This document shows positions 15,032 to 24,146 of a stretch of DNA of 64,000 bases, piece after piece; the stretch's first letter is position 1, and each line of letters begins with the position of its first letter. The DNA is from Limibacillus halophilus (GTDB lineage Bacteria > Pseudomonadota > Alphaproteobacteria > Kiloniellales > CECT-8803). Where the stretch lies: positions 248,001-312,000 of the forward strand of contig NZ_JACHXA010000004.1 of NCBI RefSeq assembly GCF_014191775.1, read 5' to 3'. Made by a program: the position numbers and the translations under genes. The notes beneath the pieces were generated by a model. That model was not told where the DNA came from. It worked only from the letters and a program-made list of their open reading frames with translations, and searched no databases.

Positions 15032-17938
15032 ATGCCAAAAGCATCTTTTGCCTTCACCAATTTCACCGCCGGCGAATGGGGTCCGCAGCTTGACGGGCGA
15101 GCAGACCTTGCCAAGTACCGCAACGCGGTGCGATTGATGGAAAACTTTATTATTAGGCCGCAAGGCCCCGCAACGCATCGTCCTGGTACGCGCTTTGTCG
15201 GTTTAACGAAGGCGAATCAAGTAGCGCGGCTCATTCCCTTCCGATTTGCGGCCGATGAATCCTTGATGCTCGAACTCAGTGCGACGGCGCTCCGGTTCTA
15301 CTGCAACAATCCGGCGTTGTGTCCCCTGCCAGTTGATCCAGACAACCCTTACGCAAGAATAGACCTACCGGCAGCCGCCGCAACATTGTCCAACGGTGAT
15401 TTTGCTTCTGGATTGGATGGTTGGGAGGTTGTGCTGGAGGAGGGCGCCGTTGCCGAGGCTATACCTGGTGGTGGCTTGAGGTTGCTCGGCGGCAAAACCA
15501 GTGACGGGGATCTGACTGTTGGAGCCGTCTCTCAAACGGTCGAATCAAAGGATCCCTCGGGATTACATCTGCTTGATGTGGCGTTAGAAGGAGGTCCGGA
15601 ATCACGCCTCGCACTTCAAGTCATGAATGCGGACGACGGTGTTTCGCTTCTTCGGCGTGTGCTGGCACCCGGTAGCCATCTCATTGAAATCCCACAGCCT
15701 GATAGCGGTCAATATCCACCCTTGTTGCAGATTCTCTTCGAAACCGTCGGTACGAAGGAAATCGTGGTCCGCAGTGTAGATTTTACCGGTAATAAGCCCC
15801 TTGAGGTACCGCTACCATTTGAAGAAAGCGAACTTGAACGCGTACAGTTCGTGCAGTCCGCTGACGTGGTTTACTTCACGCATGCAAAACACCAGCCATT
15901 ACTTCTAAAACGGTTTGGTCGACTAAGCTGGTCCGTTGAACCCTACGTATCGGTTTTGGGTCCTTTCCTCCCGTCCAACAGCAGCGATACAACCCTCTTG
16001 GCTGACGGTCGTATCGGTAGGGTTACAATCACAGCTTCTTCCAAGGATGGCATTAACAACGGAAATGGATTTTTGAAGGGCGATGAAGGTCGCCTGATAC
16101 GCCTGCATGATGGCTTTGTCAGAATTGTTGAGGTTGTCGACTCACAAACCGTTACCGGCGACGTCCAGAAACTCGAGGATGGGCGCCAGGAATTGATGCC
16201 GTTCTACAATCTATCCGACGGCAAAGTGAAATTCGTCGAAGGCAATCCGGACAACGTCGATCAACCACATAGTGACCGCCTCTATGACCGCAGCAATAAA
16301 TTCCTAGAGAAGGGATTTCGAGGTGGGATGAAGTTGACACTTCATCTGCCGATAGAACCTTCGCCACCGCCACCTCCTGACGGTGGCGACAACACCAGAG
16401 GCCTTTCGATCGGCGAAGTTCCCGATGGCTATGGGCAGCACGGCGACCCCTTTCTACTGGCGCAGGTATCCGAAGACACCATGGTCCTGTCAGAAGGCGC
16501 GGACGTTCGAAAGCCCGTTACTGGCTCTTGGCCTGATATCGCTGATGGGTTTTTAGTCGGGGAACTAGAGGCCAGCACCGACTGGGCTCTGGGACTTTGG
16601 TCTAAGACAACCGGATATCCTTCTACGCTGACGTTCTTTGAAGATCGTCTTTTCTTTGGAGGCGTGCCGGTTCTACCACAACGCATCGACGGATCAAGAA
16701 CCGGCGACTACGGTAACTTTCTTGATCGCGATCCCGACCTCGTTGTCCTGGCCGACCATGCCGTTGCGTTCACATTGAGTGCCGAGCAGATCAATGAAAT
16801 TCTCTGGCTCCGCTCATCGGACAAAGGGCTCTTGATCGGCACAACAGGTGGGGAGTGGGTAATGCGCCCTTCCGATCTCAATGAGGCACTGTCTCCATCC
16901 AACGTGGTGGCCAAGCGCACCTCGACATATGGCAGTGCCCCGGTACCGCCAGAAATGGTGGCGAATGTTGCACTGTTCCTGCAACGTGATCGACGAAAAT
17001 TGAGAGAAATGGCGTTCGTATTTGAAGCAGACGGTTTCAAGGCGCCAGATATGACGATTCTGGCCGAACATGTGACAGAAAGTGGCATTCAGGCTATGGC
17101 TTACAGCCAATCGCCAGACTCAGTCCTTTGGGCAGTGCGCAATGATGGTGCGCTGCTGGGATTCACCTATTTGCGGGACCAGGAAGTCCTGGGATGGCAT
17201 CGCCACACTCTTGGCGGACACGCAGATGCCGAGGGGATCAAACCCGCCGCTGTGGAGAGCGTTGCGGTTATCCCATCGGTCGATGGCTCGTTTGATGAAG
17301 TCTGGCTGGTGGTCCGGCGCACGATTAATGGAGAATTACGCCGGCACGTCGAAGTCCTGGGACGACCTTGGCCCGGCGGAAACAACCTTACCGGTGCACT
17401 GTTCAGCGATAGCGGGCGTTCGTTGCGCGTTGAATCGAATGAGCCGGTCAACTGGGTGGGGGGACTGGATCATTTAGAGGGCCAGACCGTAAGCTTATTG
17501 ATTGACGGTGCCCTCCATCCACAACGGCAAGTGACCGGCGGGACTGTTGAACTTGAACGCCCAATTACCGATGCGGTCATACAAGCTGGGCTGCCGCGTA
17601 TCGCGCGACTGGAAACCTTACGCCTTGAGGCGGGGGCGGCGGATGGAACCGCTCAAGGTAAGACCAAACGGATTACCAAGGTCGTGTTTCGGTTATTTGA
17701 AACGAGTGGCGGGAAGGCTGGACCATCCGCCGAAGTTCTGGACCCGGTACCAATCAGCAACTATCGAAACCCCAGTACCGCGATGAACAGCCCGGCAACA
17801 CCTTTCACAGGCGATAGCCAGGCTATGATTTGGCCGGGCGGGTATGAAACCGAGGGGCACGTGCATTTCCAGCAACACTTGCCCTTGCCTGCAACAGTCG
17901 TTGCCATCTTCCCACAGGTCGTCACGCAGGACAGATAG
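15032..17938 (+). CDS. Tail tubular protein B-like nozzle protein (T7 gp12-like)
   Basis: The ATG at 15032 follows the previous stop directly and gives 968 residues. The N-terminus FAFTNFTAGEWGPQLDGRAD, then YRNAVRLMENFIIRPQGP and HRPGTRFV, is diagnostic of podoviral tail nozzle proteins. Mid-protein TLTFFEDRLFFGG (about 535-547) and LLIGTTGGEWVM (about 600) are also conserved family segments. It is longer than T7 gp12 (794), mainly through a Gly/Pro-rich insert with SPPPPPDGGDN near 450. It should form the hexameric tail tip through which DNA exits. Confidence 0.9.
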   Translation: MPKASFAFTNFTAGEWGPQLDGRADLAKYRNAVRLMENFIIRPQGPATHRPGTRFVGLTKANQVARLIPFRFAADESLMLELSATALRFYCNNPALCPLPVDPDNPYARIDLPAAAATLSNGDFASGLDGWEVVLEEGAVAEAIPGGGLRLLGGKTSDGDLTVGAVSQTVESKDPSGLHLLDVALEGGPESRLALQVMNADDGVSLLRRVLAPGSHLIEIPQPDSGQYPPLLQILFETVGTKEIVVRSVDFTGNKPLEVPLPFEESELERVQFVQSADVVYFTHAKHQPLLLKRFGRLSWSVEPYVSVLGPFLPSNSSDTTLLADGRIGRVTITASSKDGINNGNGFLKGDEGRLIRLHDGFVRIVEVVDSQTVTGDVQKLEDGRQELMPFYNLSDGKVKFVEGNPDNVDQPHSDRLYDRSNKFLEKGFRGGMKLTLHLPIEPSPPPPPDGGDNTRGLSIGEVPDGYGQHGDPFLLAQVSEDTMVLSEGADVRKPVTGSWPDIADGFLVGELEASTDWALGLWSKTTGYPSTLTFFEDRLFFGGVPVLPQRIDGSRTGDYGNFLDRDPDLVVLADHAVAFTLSAEQINEILWLRSSDKGLLIGTTGGEWVMRPSDLNEALSPSNVVAKRTSTYGSAPVPPEMVANVALFLQRDRRKLREMAFVFEADGFKAPDMTILAEHVTESGIQAMAYSQSPDSVLWAVRNDGALLGFTYLRDQEVLGWHRHTLGGHADAEGIKPAAVESVAVIPSVDGSFDEVWLVVRRTINGELRRHVEVLGRPWPGGNNLTGALFSDSGRSLRVESNEPVNWVGGLDHLEGQTVSLLIDGALHPQRQVTGGTVELERPITDAVIQAGLPRIARLETLRLEAGAADGTAQGKTKRITKVVFRLFETSGGKAGPSAEVLDPVPISNYRNPSTAMNSPATPFTGDSQAMIWPGGYETEGHVHFQQHLPLPATVVAIFPQVVTQDR

Positions 17939-17941
17939 TCC

Positions 17942-18376
17942 GTGGAAATCGTCGAGTTTGAAAGTTGGCACCTGGAGCATCTGCACCTTCAGGAGGCACA
18001 AAGCTACATGATTTCCTATTTCACACCAGAGTATGGATCGCTGTTGGAAAAAGCGGGACCATCCTTCACGGCGTTGCACCAAGGAACACCAAAAGCGGCG
18101 GCGGGAATTGTGATGTGCCATCCCCATCGCGCACTCGCATGGGCGTTGCTCAGCGCGATGGGACCACGGCATTTTCTACCCGTACATCGTGCGGTTCGGG
18201 CTTTCCTGGACCGCCAGACAATCCGCCGCATCGAAGCCAATGTCGATGTTTCCTTCCAACAAGGTCACCGTTGGATCCGCGCGCTTGGCTTTGAACTGGA
18301 GGCGGCAAGAATGCGTGCCTATTCGCCGGAAGGACGAGACTACTCACTCTATTCACGCATATACAAGGAGGTATGA
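17942..18376 (+). CDS. GNAT-like internal virion protein (T7 gp13-like)
   Basis: The GTG at 17942, four bases after the tail-nozzle stop, gives 144 residues. The layout is that of a GNAT acyltransferase fold: N-terminal LEHLHLQEAQSYMI, then AWALLSAMGPRHFLPVHRAVRAFLD (central residues about 60-85) and a C-terminal RIEANVDVSFQQGHRWIRALGFELEA, like the beta4-beta5 part of GNATs. T7-like phages keep such a protein at the start of the internal-virion module. It abuts the next gene without a gap. Whether it binds acetyl-CoA cannot be told. Confidence 0.75.
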   Translation: MEIVEFESWHLEHLHLQEAQSYMISYFTPEYGSLLEKAGPSFTALHQGTPKAAAGIVMCHPHRALAWALLSAMGPRHFLPVHRAVRAFLDRQTIRRIEANVDVSFQQGHRWIRALGFELEAARMRAYSPEGRDYSLYSRIYKEV

Positions 18377-18835
18377 ATGACAGGGTTTGAGCCGCTGATA
18401 GCGGCGGGTCTAAGCGCGGCCAGTTCGGCAGTAGGTGCTATTTCCCAAGCCCAACAGGCCAGCGCCCAGGCTGATTTCCAGGAACATCAAGCCAACATCG
18501 AGAAGCAAAATGCCTTCCTGGCACGGGAGGCCGCTGGGTTTGCTGCAGTCGGACAGCGAGAGCAAGGCCGCCGGGCGTTGGCGAGACAGCGATCTAGCAT
18601 CGGGCGTAGTGGGTTGCAGCTTGCCGGCACACCATTGGCCGTTATCGAAGACCTGGCGGTGGCGGCTGAAACAGAAGCGCTCACGAAAGAATTTGAAGGA
18701 GAGATAAACGCACGTGACGCTGAATTGCGTGCGCAAGAGGCCTTGTTTCGCGCCAATCAAACCAAAAGCGGGATCGGGGCAGGTCTACTCGGGGATTTTC
18801 TCCAGATCGGGAGCGGTGTCGCCGGCGCTTTGTGA
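18377..18835 (+). CDS. Internal virion protein (T7 gp14-like)
   Basis: The 152-residue protein is Ala/Gln-rich and largely helical. A hydrophobic, small-residue start (PLIAAGLSAASSAVGAI) leads into a coiled coil with ARQRSSIGRSGLQLAGTPLAVIEDLA (near residues 75-100) and a glycine-rich, membrane-active-looking C-terminus. This pattern matches podoviral gp14-type ejection proteins, which leave the capsid and line an outer-membrane channel. GAGGTATG supplies the ribosome site within the end of the previous gene. Confidence 0.75.
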   Translation: MTGFEPLIAAGLSAASSAVGAISQAQQASAQADFQEHQANIEKQNAFLAREAAGFAAVGQREQGRRALARQRSSIGRSGLQLAGTPLAVIEDLAVAAETEALTKEFEGEINARDAELRAQEALFRANQTKSGIGAGLLGDFLQIGSGVAGAL

Positions 18836-18864
18836 ATCGTAAATTCTATAATGGGATTGCCTAA

Positions 18865-19500
18865 ATGAACTCAAAAAACAGAACCAGCAACGGCTTAAAG
18901 CCTTGGACCAGAGTTATCAAAGAACAGCAAGAGTCGCTGGAAAGCTTGCAGCGGTCTTTGGGGTTGCTCCGTGAAGAAGAAAATCGCTTAGCGGCTAAGG
19001 TGGCAGTTGAAGCTCAGGAGGGACTTGGTCTTGCGTTATCACGGCTCCGCGAAGACATCAGAAGTAACTTAGAACAGCAGCAGCTGGCCGAAAGGACCCT
19101 TGACGGCGCTGCAATCCTTGAACGGGAGCAGGACGAGCAGGCTGCGCTCAGCAAAAGAAAGCAACAGTTCAAACAGGCCCGGCGCCTGGCACAGCAACGC
19201 GAATCTTTGGCCGGTGACATAGAACGCGGCGTTGCCGCAATCGCCAAAAGCTACAGAAAGTTAGAGGAGCTTGGCCGAAAGCTTGCCGAGGTAACTCCAG
19301 AGCAACCTGGATGGCTTCGCGCCATCCACCCCGCTTACGGCGATCCACTTCTGCGTCACTTACGGCTCGCGTTTTTGCAAGTCGGTTTGAAGCTCGACAG
19401 CAGTCATTTCGTGGATAGCGGCCAGCTTGCCCAAGAGCTCAAGTTTCGCGCCCGTGTTGTTGGCGATGATCGCGCCTATCTGAACATTGAGAAGGAGTAA
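18865..19500 (+). CDS. Coiled-coil protein of the internal-virion module
   Basis: The 211-residue protein is dominated by a long Glu/Gln/Arg/Leu helix (about residues 15-140) and ends in a short globular part (PGWLRAIHPAYGDPLLRHLRLAF). It has no membrane segment or enzymatic motif and no recognised family. Standing between a gp14-like protein and two other internal-virion candidates, it may be an ejected core protein. The ribosome site is weak. Confidence 0.6.
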   Translation: MNSKNRTSNGLKPWTRVIKEQQESLESLQRSLGLLREEENRLAAKVAVEAQEGLGLALSRLREDIRSNLEQQQLAERTLDGAAILEREQDEQAALSKRKQQFKQARRLAQQRESLAGDIERGVAAIAKSYRKLEELGRKLAEVTPEQPGWLRAIHPAYGDPLLRHLRLAFLQVGLKLDSSHFVDSGQLAQELKFRARVVGDDRAYLNIEKE

Positions 19501-19507
19501 TAGGTTC

Positions 19508-20101
19508 ATGACCTTTCGGTTTGATAGCGACGAGGACAACGAGCGGGCAGTCTTCGATGCCTTTAAGAAGGCTCAACGCTTAAAGCGTAGCCAAAACGAA
19601 GCGACGGAATCTGAGATGTCTGAGGAGGAATCTCCGGCAATTTTCAAACACGAGGTCGTAAGCGACCCCGATAAAACTGATCTGGGCCAATCTCCGAAAG
19701 AGAACCCTGTTGCAGAACCGGTAGCACCAGGCAGTCCCGACGAGTATCTGATTTCCTTTGGCGATCATCATGACTCCAATCTGGAGAAGAAAGCCCGCGA
19801 GTGGTTTTATCAAGTAGGGTTACCCATTGGCACAGCCAAAGCGATCTCCTCTCTCCATAACTTGCGTATGGAACAAGAACTCTCAGCCGTAGAACTAGAG
19901 CAGGAACGTTTGTCTGTTGAGCGGCGCTTGCGCGGTGAGTGGGGTGATATAAATTTTGAGAAGCGGATTGGAATGGTCCGCGAACTACTTCGCAAAGTGA
20001 GCCCGGAAGCGATTACCCTCCTGGAACAAAGCGGCCTGGGTAACGATGAACACATGATTCGCCGCCTCGTACGCTTTGCGGAGTCCAAGGTCGTACGTTA
20101 G
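19508..20101 (+). CDS. Scaffold-related protein in the internal-virion module
   Basis: The ATG at 19508 follows AAGGAG and gives 197 residues. An acidic, low-complexity first half leads to REWFYQVGLPIGTAKAI (about 97-113) and RLRGEWGDINFEKRI (about 130-144). These two landmarks parallel MWFRNTAHQIGLS and QEWGSVFEQKH in the scaffold protein at 12019, at a similar spacing. A shared fold or ancestral duplication is therefore likely. Its job is unknown; it may pack inside the head with the ejection proteins. Confidence 0.6.
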   Translation: MTFRFDSDEDNERAVFDAFKKAQRLKRSQNEATESEMSEEESPAIFKHEVVSDPDKTDLGQSPKENPVAEPVAPGSPDEYLISFGDHHDSNLEKKAREWFYQVGLPIGTAKAISSLHNLRMEQELSAVELEQERLSVERRLRGEWGDINFEKRIGMVRELLRKVSPEAITLLEQSGLGNDEHMIRRLVRFAESKVVR

Positions 20102-20140
20102 GCGTTCGATCACACGCAACCCATCAAAGGAAATTCAGCA

Positions 20141-22150
20141 ATGCCGTCGATCCCTATAAAGGGGGCCGGCGCAGCTTTAGCGTCGCCACCAAATCGAGAC
20201 CCCGCACGTGGAGGTGAGCGCACGCATAGCCGCCGTCTTCCAATTCTCAAATCGGCACCACTAAGCAACGTTGATGTAAAGCGGCAAGCCAGAACGCTAG
20301 ATGCCATTGAAAGGCTCGAACAGGCAGGCTTCATGGCAGAGGTACTCAGCAGATTACGTGAGTCCTTCACCGATCGCCTTCGACGCGATATAGCCGAAGG
20401 CCGCACAAATGGCGCGGTCGAGCGACTGCTCGAGGCGTTTGATCAGGAAGTCAGCGATATACAGGACGGCGCCATTGATCAAAATGAATTCGTCGAACTG
20501 CCCTCGCTGTCGAGGCTCCGAGAAGCCTTGTCCGCGCAAGCAAGAATGGCAATCTCTCGAAGCCGAATCAGCGCGAGGCTTGATCAAGTCGCTGCCATCC
20601 TAAAGCAGCAAAGCGATTTAAGTAGAGAAACACCAGAAGAGCTCGCCAGTATTCTGAGTGAGTTTGAGGCACTCACCGATAGTATGGGCCTAACAGCCAC
20701 GGAAACCGCACGCTTCCTAAACAGCGGCAGGGTACAGATCGCGCTTGCTGCCGCGTTGGCACTGATTGAACGAGCACCCCGGACGGCCGTCAACGCCATT
20801 ATGTCGGGACCGTTGAAGGCTATTCTCCCGTCGCCATTGCGGCAGAATCTTTATGCAGCGGCTACGAACCGAGTTGAGGAAGAAGAGCATCGAGCCAAAG
20901 CCTTCGCACGCAGGGGCGAGGCCGCAGTTGACGACGTAGACGCCCTGCTCGTCAAACCCTCCCTTGAGGATGCGCAATCGCTTGATGCTGAACCGGTTCG
21001 ATTCGTCGCGAGTGCGAGAGCTTTTCTCTCTCAACCGCTTGATAGTCAGAGCGCGGCGCTGCGGCGCAAACTTGCTCAGACAAGTCAGACCCAAAAGCAG
21101 CGAAGCGAATTAGTCAAACAGTTGCGACTACATCACCGACTTCGAGAGCGTTTGGAGAACCAACCGCTCGAGGCGGCGGCACTGATGGGTTTAGAAGAGT
21201 CACCAAAGCCATTGGACTTCACTTCGCCCGAATCCCTCCGGGAACGGGGAGATACAATTGACCGTCTCGGCGCAATCCTTGAGATCGAGCTGACGCCGCT
21301 TGATGGCACTGAAATCTGGCAGCTCATAGAATTACTGAGCACCGCTGATGCCAAAGCGCTTCATGCCACGTTGATAGCTCTTCGCGTTGGCTTAGGTGAG
21401 TCAATGACTGCTCGCATTGCCAATCGGATGTTCATAATCCGACCGGCGCTCGCTGTGGCCCTGGCCCGTCTTGAGTTACAACCCTCAACGTCACTTGCGA
21501 TAACCAAAGGTCTTCAAGATACTTCCGGCGCAAGCAAGGCGATTCTGAAGCTTCCAAAGCTGGGTCAGGAGGACGCGCCTGAGATCATCGCCATTTCTCA
21601 GAAGGCTCCAGCGCTCATGGAAGCTCACTGGATAGCAGCAGCGGCGTTGCTATCTCAGGATACAGCTTTCGGCCTGGAAGGCGTTTCACCGGCTAGGATG
21701 GTGGCTGCCCTTCATCAAGTGTCAGGTGCGATTGGTCCCGACGGCATAGGTATCTTTCTATTCCGTGGCCATCCCATCATTACTCCACGAGGCGGACTGA
21801 GCGCCGAAACGCTAGATCATTTTTTAAAAGATTTAGACGAGTCCGATTTGGCCGCTTTCGGAAATGGTAGCCCGCAACAAGAAAATGATGAACCCGCTTC
21901 TGCCAAAGAAATCCTGGAGAAAGCGCCTGTAGCAAATCGTGGCTTCGGTTATCTCGGGTTTTTCGGCTCTCAGGGGCAACTTCTGCTACGCGGAAACAGA
22001 CAGGATAGAAGCACAATCCCGCGTGAACCCTTTGAGTTTGATGCCATCAGAGCAATCCGATCTAGGGGAATAAGTCAATTGTCGGGCGACAAGTCCAAAT
22101 CTAAAGCCACCTTCGAATCGGCTCCGGAAATCGTCACCACCCAGGAGTAA
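20141..22150 (+). CDS. Large internal-virion/ejection protein candidate
   Basis: The 669-residue protein is almost entirely helical and soluble. Near the N-terminus RTLDAIERLEQAGFMAEVLSRL and ESFTDRLRRDIAEG form amphipathic helices. A hydrophobic, Ala-rich stretch lies near 200-225. The region 540-560 has GPDGIGIFLFRGHP, and the tail is disordered. In size and position (before the fibre) it corresponds to the large core proteins gp15/gp16 of T7-like phages. The lysozyme/transglycosylase motif of T7 gp16 was not seen. AAAGGAAATTC precedes the start. Confidence 0.65.
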   Translation: MPSIPIKGAGAALASPPNRDPARGGERTHSRRLPILKSAPLSNVDVKRQARTLDAIERLEQAGFMAEVLSRLRESFTDRLRRDIAEGRTNGAVERLLEAFDQEVSDIQDGAIDQNEFVELPSLSRLREALSAQARMAISRSRISARLDQVAAILKQQSDLSRETPEELASILSEFEALTDSMGLTATETARFLNSGRVQIALAAALALIERAPRTAVNAIMSGPLKAILPSPLRQNLYAAATNRVEEEEHRAKAFARRGEAAVDDVDALLVKPSLEDAQSLDAEPVRFVASARAFLSQPLDSQSAALRRKLAQTSQTQKQRSELVKQLRLHHRLRERLENQPLEAAALMGLEESPKPLDFTSPESLRERGDTIDRLGAILEIELTPLDGTEIWQLIELLSTADAKALHATLIALRVGLGESMTARIANRMFIIRPALAVALARLELQPSTSLAITKGLQDTSGASKAILKLPKLGQEDAPEIIAISQKAPALMEAHWIAAAALLSQDTAFGLEGVSPARMVAALHQVSGAIGPDGIGIFLFRGHPIITPRGGLSAETLDHFLKDLDESDLAAFGNGSPQQENDEPASAKEILEKAPVANRGFGYLGFFGSQGQLLLRGNRQDRSTIPREPFEFDAIRAIRSRGISQLSGDKSKSKATFESAPEIVTTQE

Positions 22151-22154
22151 AGGC

Positions 22155-24137
22155 ATGTCGGTTACAACCGAAACAAACAAGATTTTTTATGAAGGTAACG
22201 GAATCACCGATACCTTCTTTTTCCCCTTTCCTGTACTGGAAGCTGAACATCTTAAAGTCAATCTGAGAGCACCTGACGGAACTGAAACCGAATCACTGTT
22301 AGATGCTACGGATGGTCACTTTGTGCTTTTAGAAATGCAGGGCGAGGCAGGCGCATCAGTTACATTTACGAGCCCCCCGCAAGACGAACACCTCGTTCTT
22401 ATCCGTCGGATTGTACCTTTGACACAAGATGCGGAGTACACAGCCGGAGACCCTTTCCCCGCTGAGTCACACGAACGAGTGTTAGACCACAGAGCGATGG
22501 CTGAGCAACAACTTCAAGAGCAGTTAAGCCGTGTCATTAAGGTTCCAGAGACCGATCAAAGCGAAGATTTGCTACTGCCAAATGAAATCGTTAGGGCAAA
22601 TAAACTTTTTGGATTTGATGACCTGGGTGCGCCAGAGGCCGTAACGAAAGAATCGCTGATCACCGACGTCTTATCAGTACATGACGATGCAAGCTTCGTA
22701 GGTACGATCGGCGTCAACAAGCCGCTCAATTTTGCTGCGAATCTTAGTGCCACTCTCGATGCATCAGGAGGGGTCGCGGTTGCGGTGGAAGGCGGGCAAG
22801 GATCGGGGCTTGATGCTGATCTCTTCGATGGACGTGACAGTGCTGACTTCGCCAAGCTAGGAGCGGCAGATGCAAACCTCTTCTTGGGGGAACAGACCTT
22901 CAATCACAATGTCACCTTTAAAGCAGATCAAGCGATTGTCAAATTCAATGGCGGCGCGGGATCAAGCAACACCGACTGGAATCTGCGGCTTATAGACGAA
23001 GGTGAAGCCGGGCCGATTCCCCCAACCTTGATGCTTGGTTATGAGACTGGCACCAACAGCAATTGGGCCCTTCAGATCACACCGTCAGCGAAGATCCTCC
23101 GGTCAGATTCGGACGGGCTTTTTTATGACGGCAAGCTTCTAGCATTTGATACCGGGAACCCCGGAAACGTGCCTGATGCAAGCACGACGGAGAAGGGGAT
23201 TATAGAAATTGCAACGCAAGCTGAGGTGGATAGTGGGGGCGATAGCGAACGCGCGGTAACCCCAACGACACTAAATACCTGGGCTGCTGGTGCCTCGGGA
23301 TTCTTACCCGTGACCGGTGGCACGTTAACCGGGAATCTTAGGTTGGCGAACGACAATGGAATCATAGAAATTGCCCGTGGCGACGGCACTGTTGCCGCAA
23401 GTTGGTGGACACCTGTAGGGGAGCCGGAAAAGCCGCGGTTCAGGGTGCATGATCCGGCGGACCCAAACAATTGGACCGCTATGCGATTGGAACATCAAGG
23501 GGACCTTTTCTGGCGTGGGTTAAAACTTTGGGGTCAACACAATGACGGTAGCGGTTCAGGATTGGATGCTGATTTACTGCATGGATTCATCCAAAGTGAT
23601 CAACCGACCGCGAACACGCTAGCGCGCCGTCAAAACGACGGATCGCTACTTGCGCTAACGGAAATTAGCGCGCAGGCGCCGGTCGCCAATGGAGAGAGCG
23701 CTTTTGTCTTGCGTGGCGGTGGCGGTGCTGTGCGAAGTGAAATTCGGTATGACGGCGTTACGGAAGGGCTATCCCTGCGGCTCTTTGGAGGCGCCGGAAC
23801 ATTGCGTAACGAGATTTCGCTGAACGCGGATGGCTCTATTTCCATAAATGGCCAACCCCTGTTGACCGGGGGAGAAGGTGTGCTCGCCGATCCGGGGTAT
23901 CAAGTCTTCGGCAACGGATTGATTTTGCAGTGGCTAAACGCCGCTGCGGGCCGAGGCGTTCCAAAATTCGCGGCGTTCCCGATGACATTCCCAAATGCCG
24001 TGCTTGGAGTGGTAACGGGTGAAACTGGCGGCGATGCGGTAGTTGCCGCAGTCACTGCATCTGGCGTTTCCCTGCAGGGTCCTGCGGGCGCGGAAGCCCC
24101 AAACACAAGCGCCTTTTGCCTTTCAATAGGATATTGA
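22155..24137 (+). CDS. Tail fibre protein (T7 gp17-like anchor, gp53-like tip)
   Basis: The 660-residue fibre starts with the virion-anchoring domain of T7 gp17 type (IFYEGNGITDTFFFPFPV; conserved LVLIRRIVPLTQDAEY at about 81-96; AMAEQQLQEQLSRVI). The shaft holds the motif GSGLDADLFDG at 216-226 and a second copy, GSGLDADLLHG, near residue 467. It also has the common fibre signature STTEKGIIEIATQAEVDSG (about 338-356). The last 75 residues (FGNGLILQWLNAAAG onward) fit a gp53-like receptor-binding tip. It should recognise the target cell surface. No diversity-generating retroelement was seen nearby. Confidence 0.9.
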   Translation: MSVTTETNKIFYEGNGITDTFFFPFPVLEAEHLKVNLRAPDGTETESLLDATDGHFVLLEMQGEAGASVTFTSPPQDEHLVLIRRIVPLTQDAEYTAGDPFPAESHERVLDHRAMAEQQLQEQLSRVIKVPETDQSEDLLLPNEIVRANKLFGFDDLGAPEAVTKESLITDVLSVHDDASFVGTIGVNKPLNFAANLSATLDASGGVAVAVEGGQGSGLDADLFDGRDSADFAKLGAADANLFLGEQTFNHNVTFKADQAIVKFNGGAGSSNTDWNLRLIDEGEAGPIPPTLMLGYETGTNSNWALQITPSAKILRSDSDGLFYDGKLLAFDTGNPGNVPDASTTEKGIIEIATQAEVDSGGDSERAVTPTTLNTWAAGASGFLPVTGGTLTGNLRLANDNGIIEIARGDGTVAASWWTPVGEPEKPRFRVHDPADPNNWTAMRLEHQGDLFWRGLKLWGQHNDGSGSGLDADLLHGFIQSDQPTANTLARRQNDGSLLALTEISAQAPVANGESAFVLRGGGGAVRSEIRYDGVTEGLSLRLFGGAGTLRNEISLNADGSISINGQPLLTGGEGVLADPGYQVFGNGLILQWLNAAAGRGVPKFAAFPMTFPNAVLGVVTGETGGDAVVAAVTASGVSLQGPAGAEAPNTSAFCLSIGY

Positions 24138-24146
24138 GGAGGAAAA

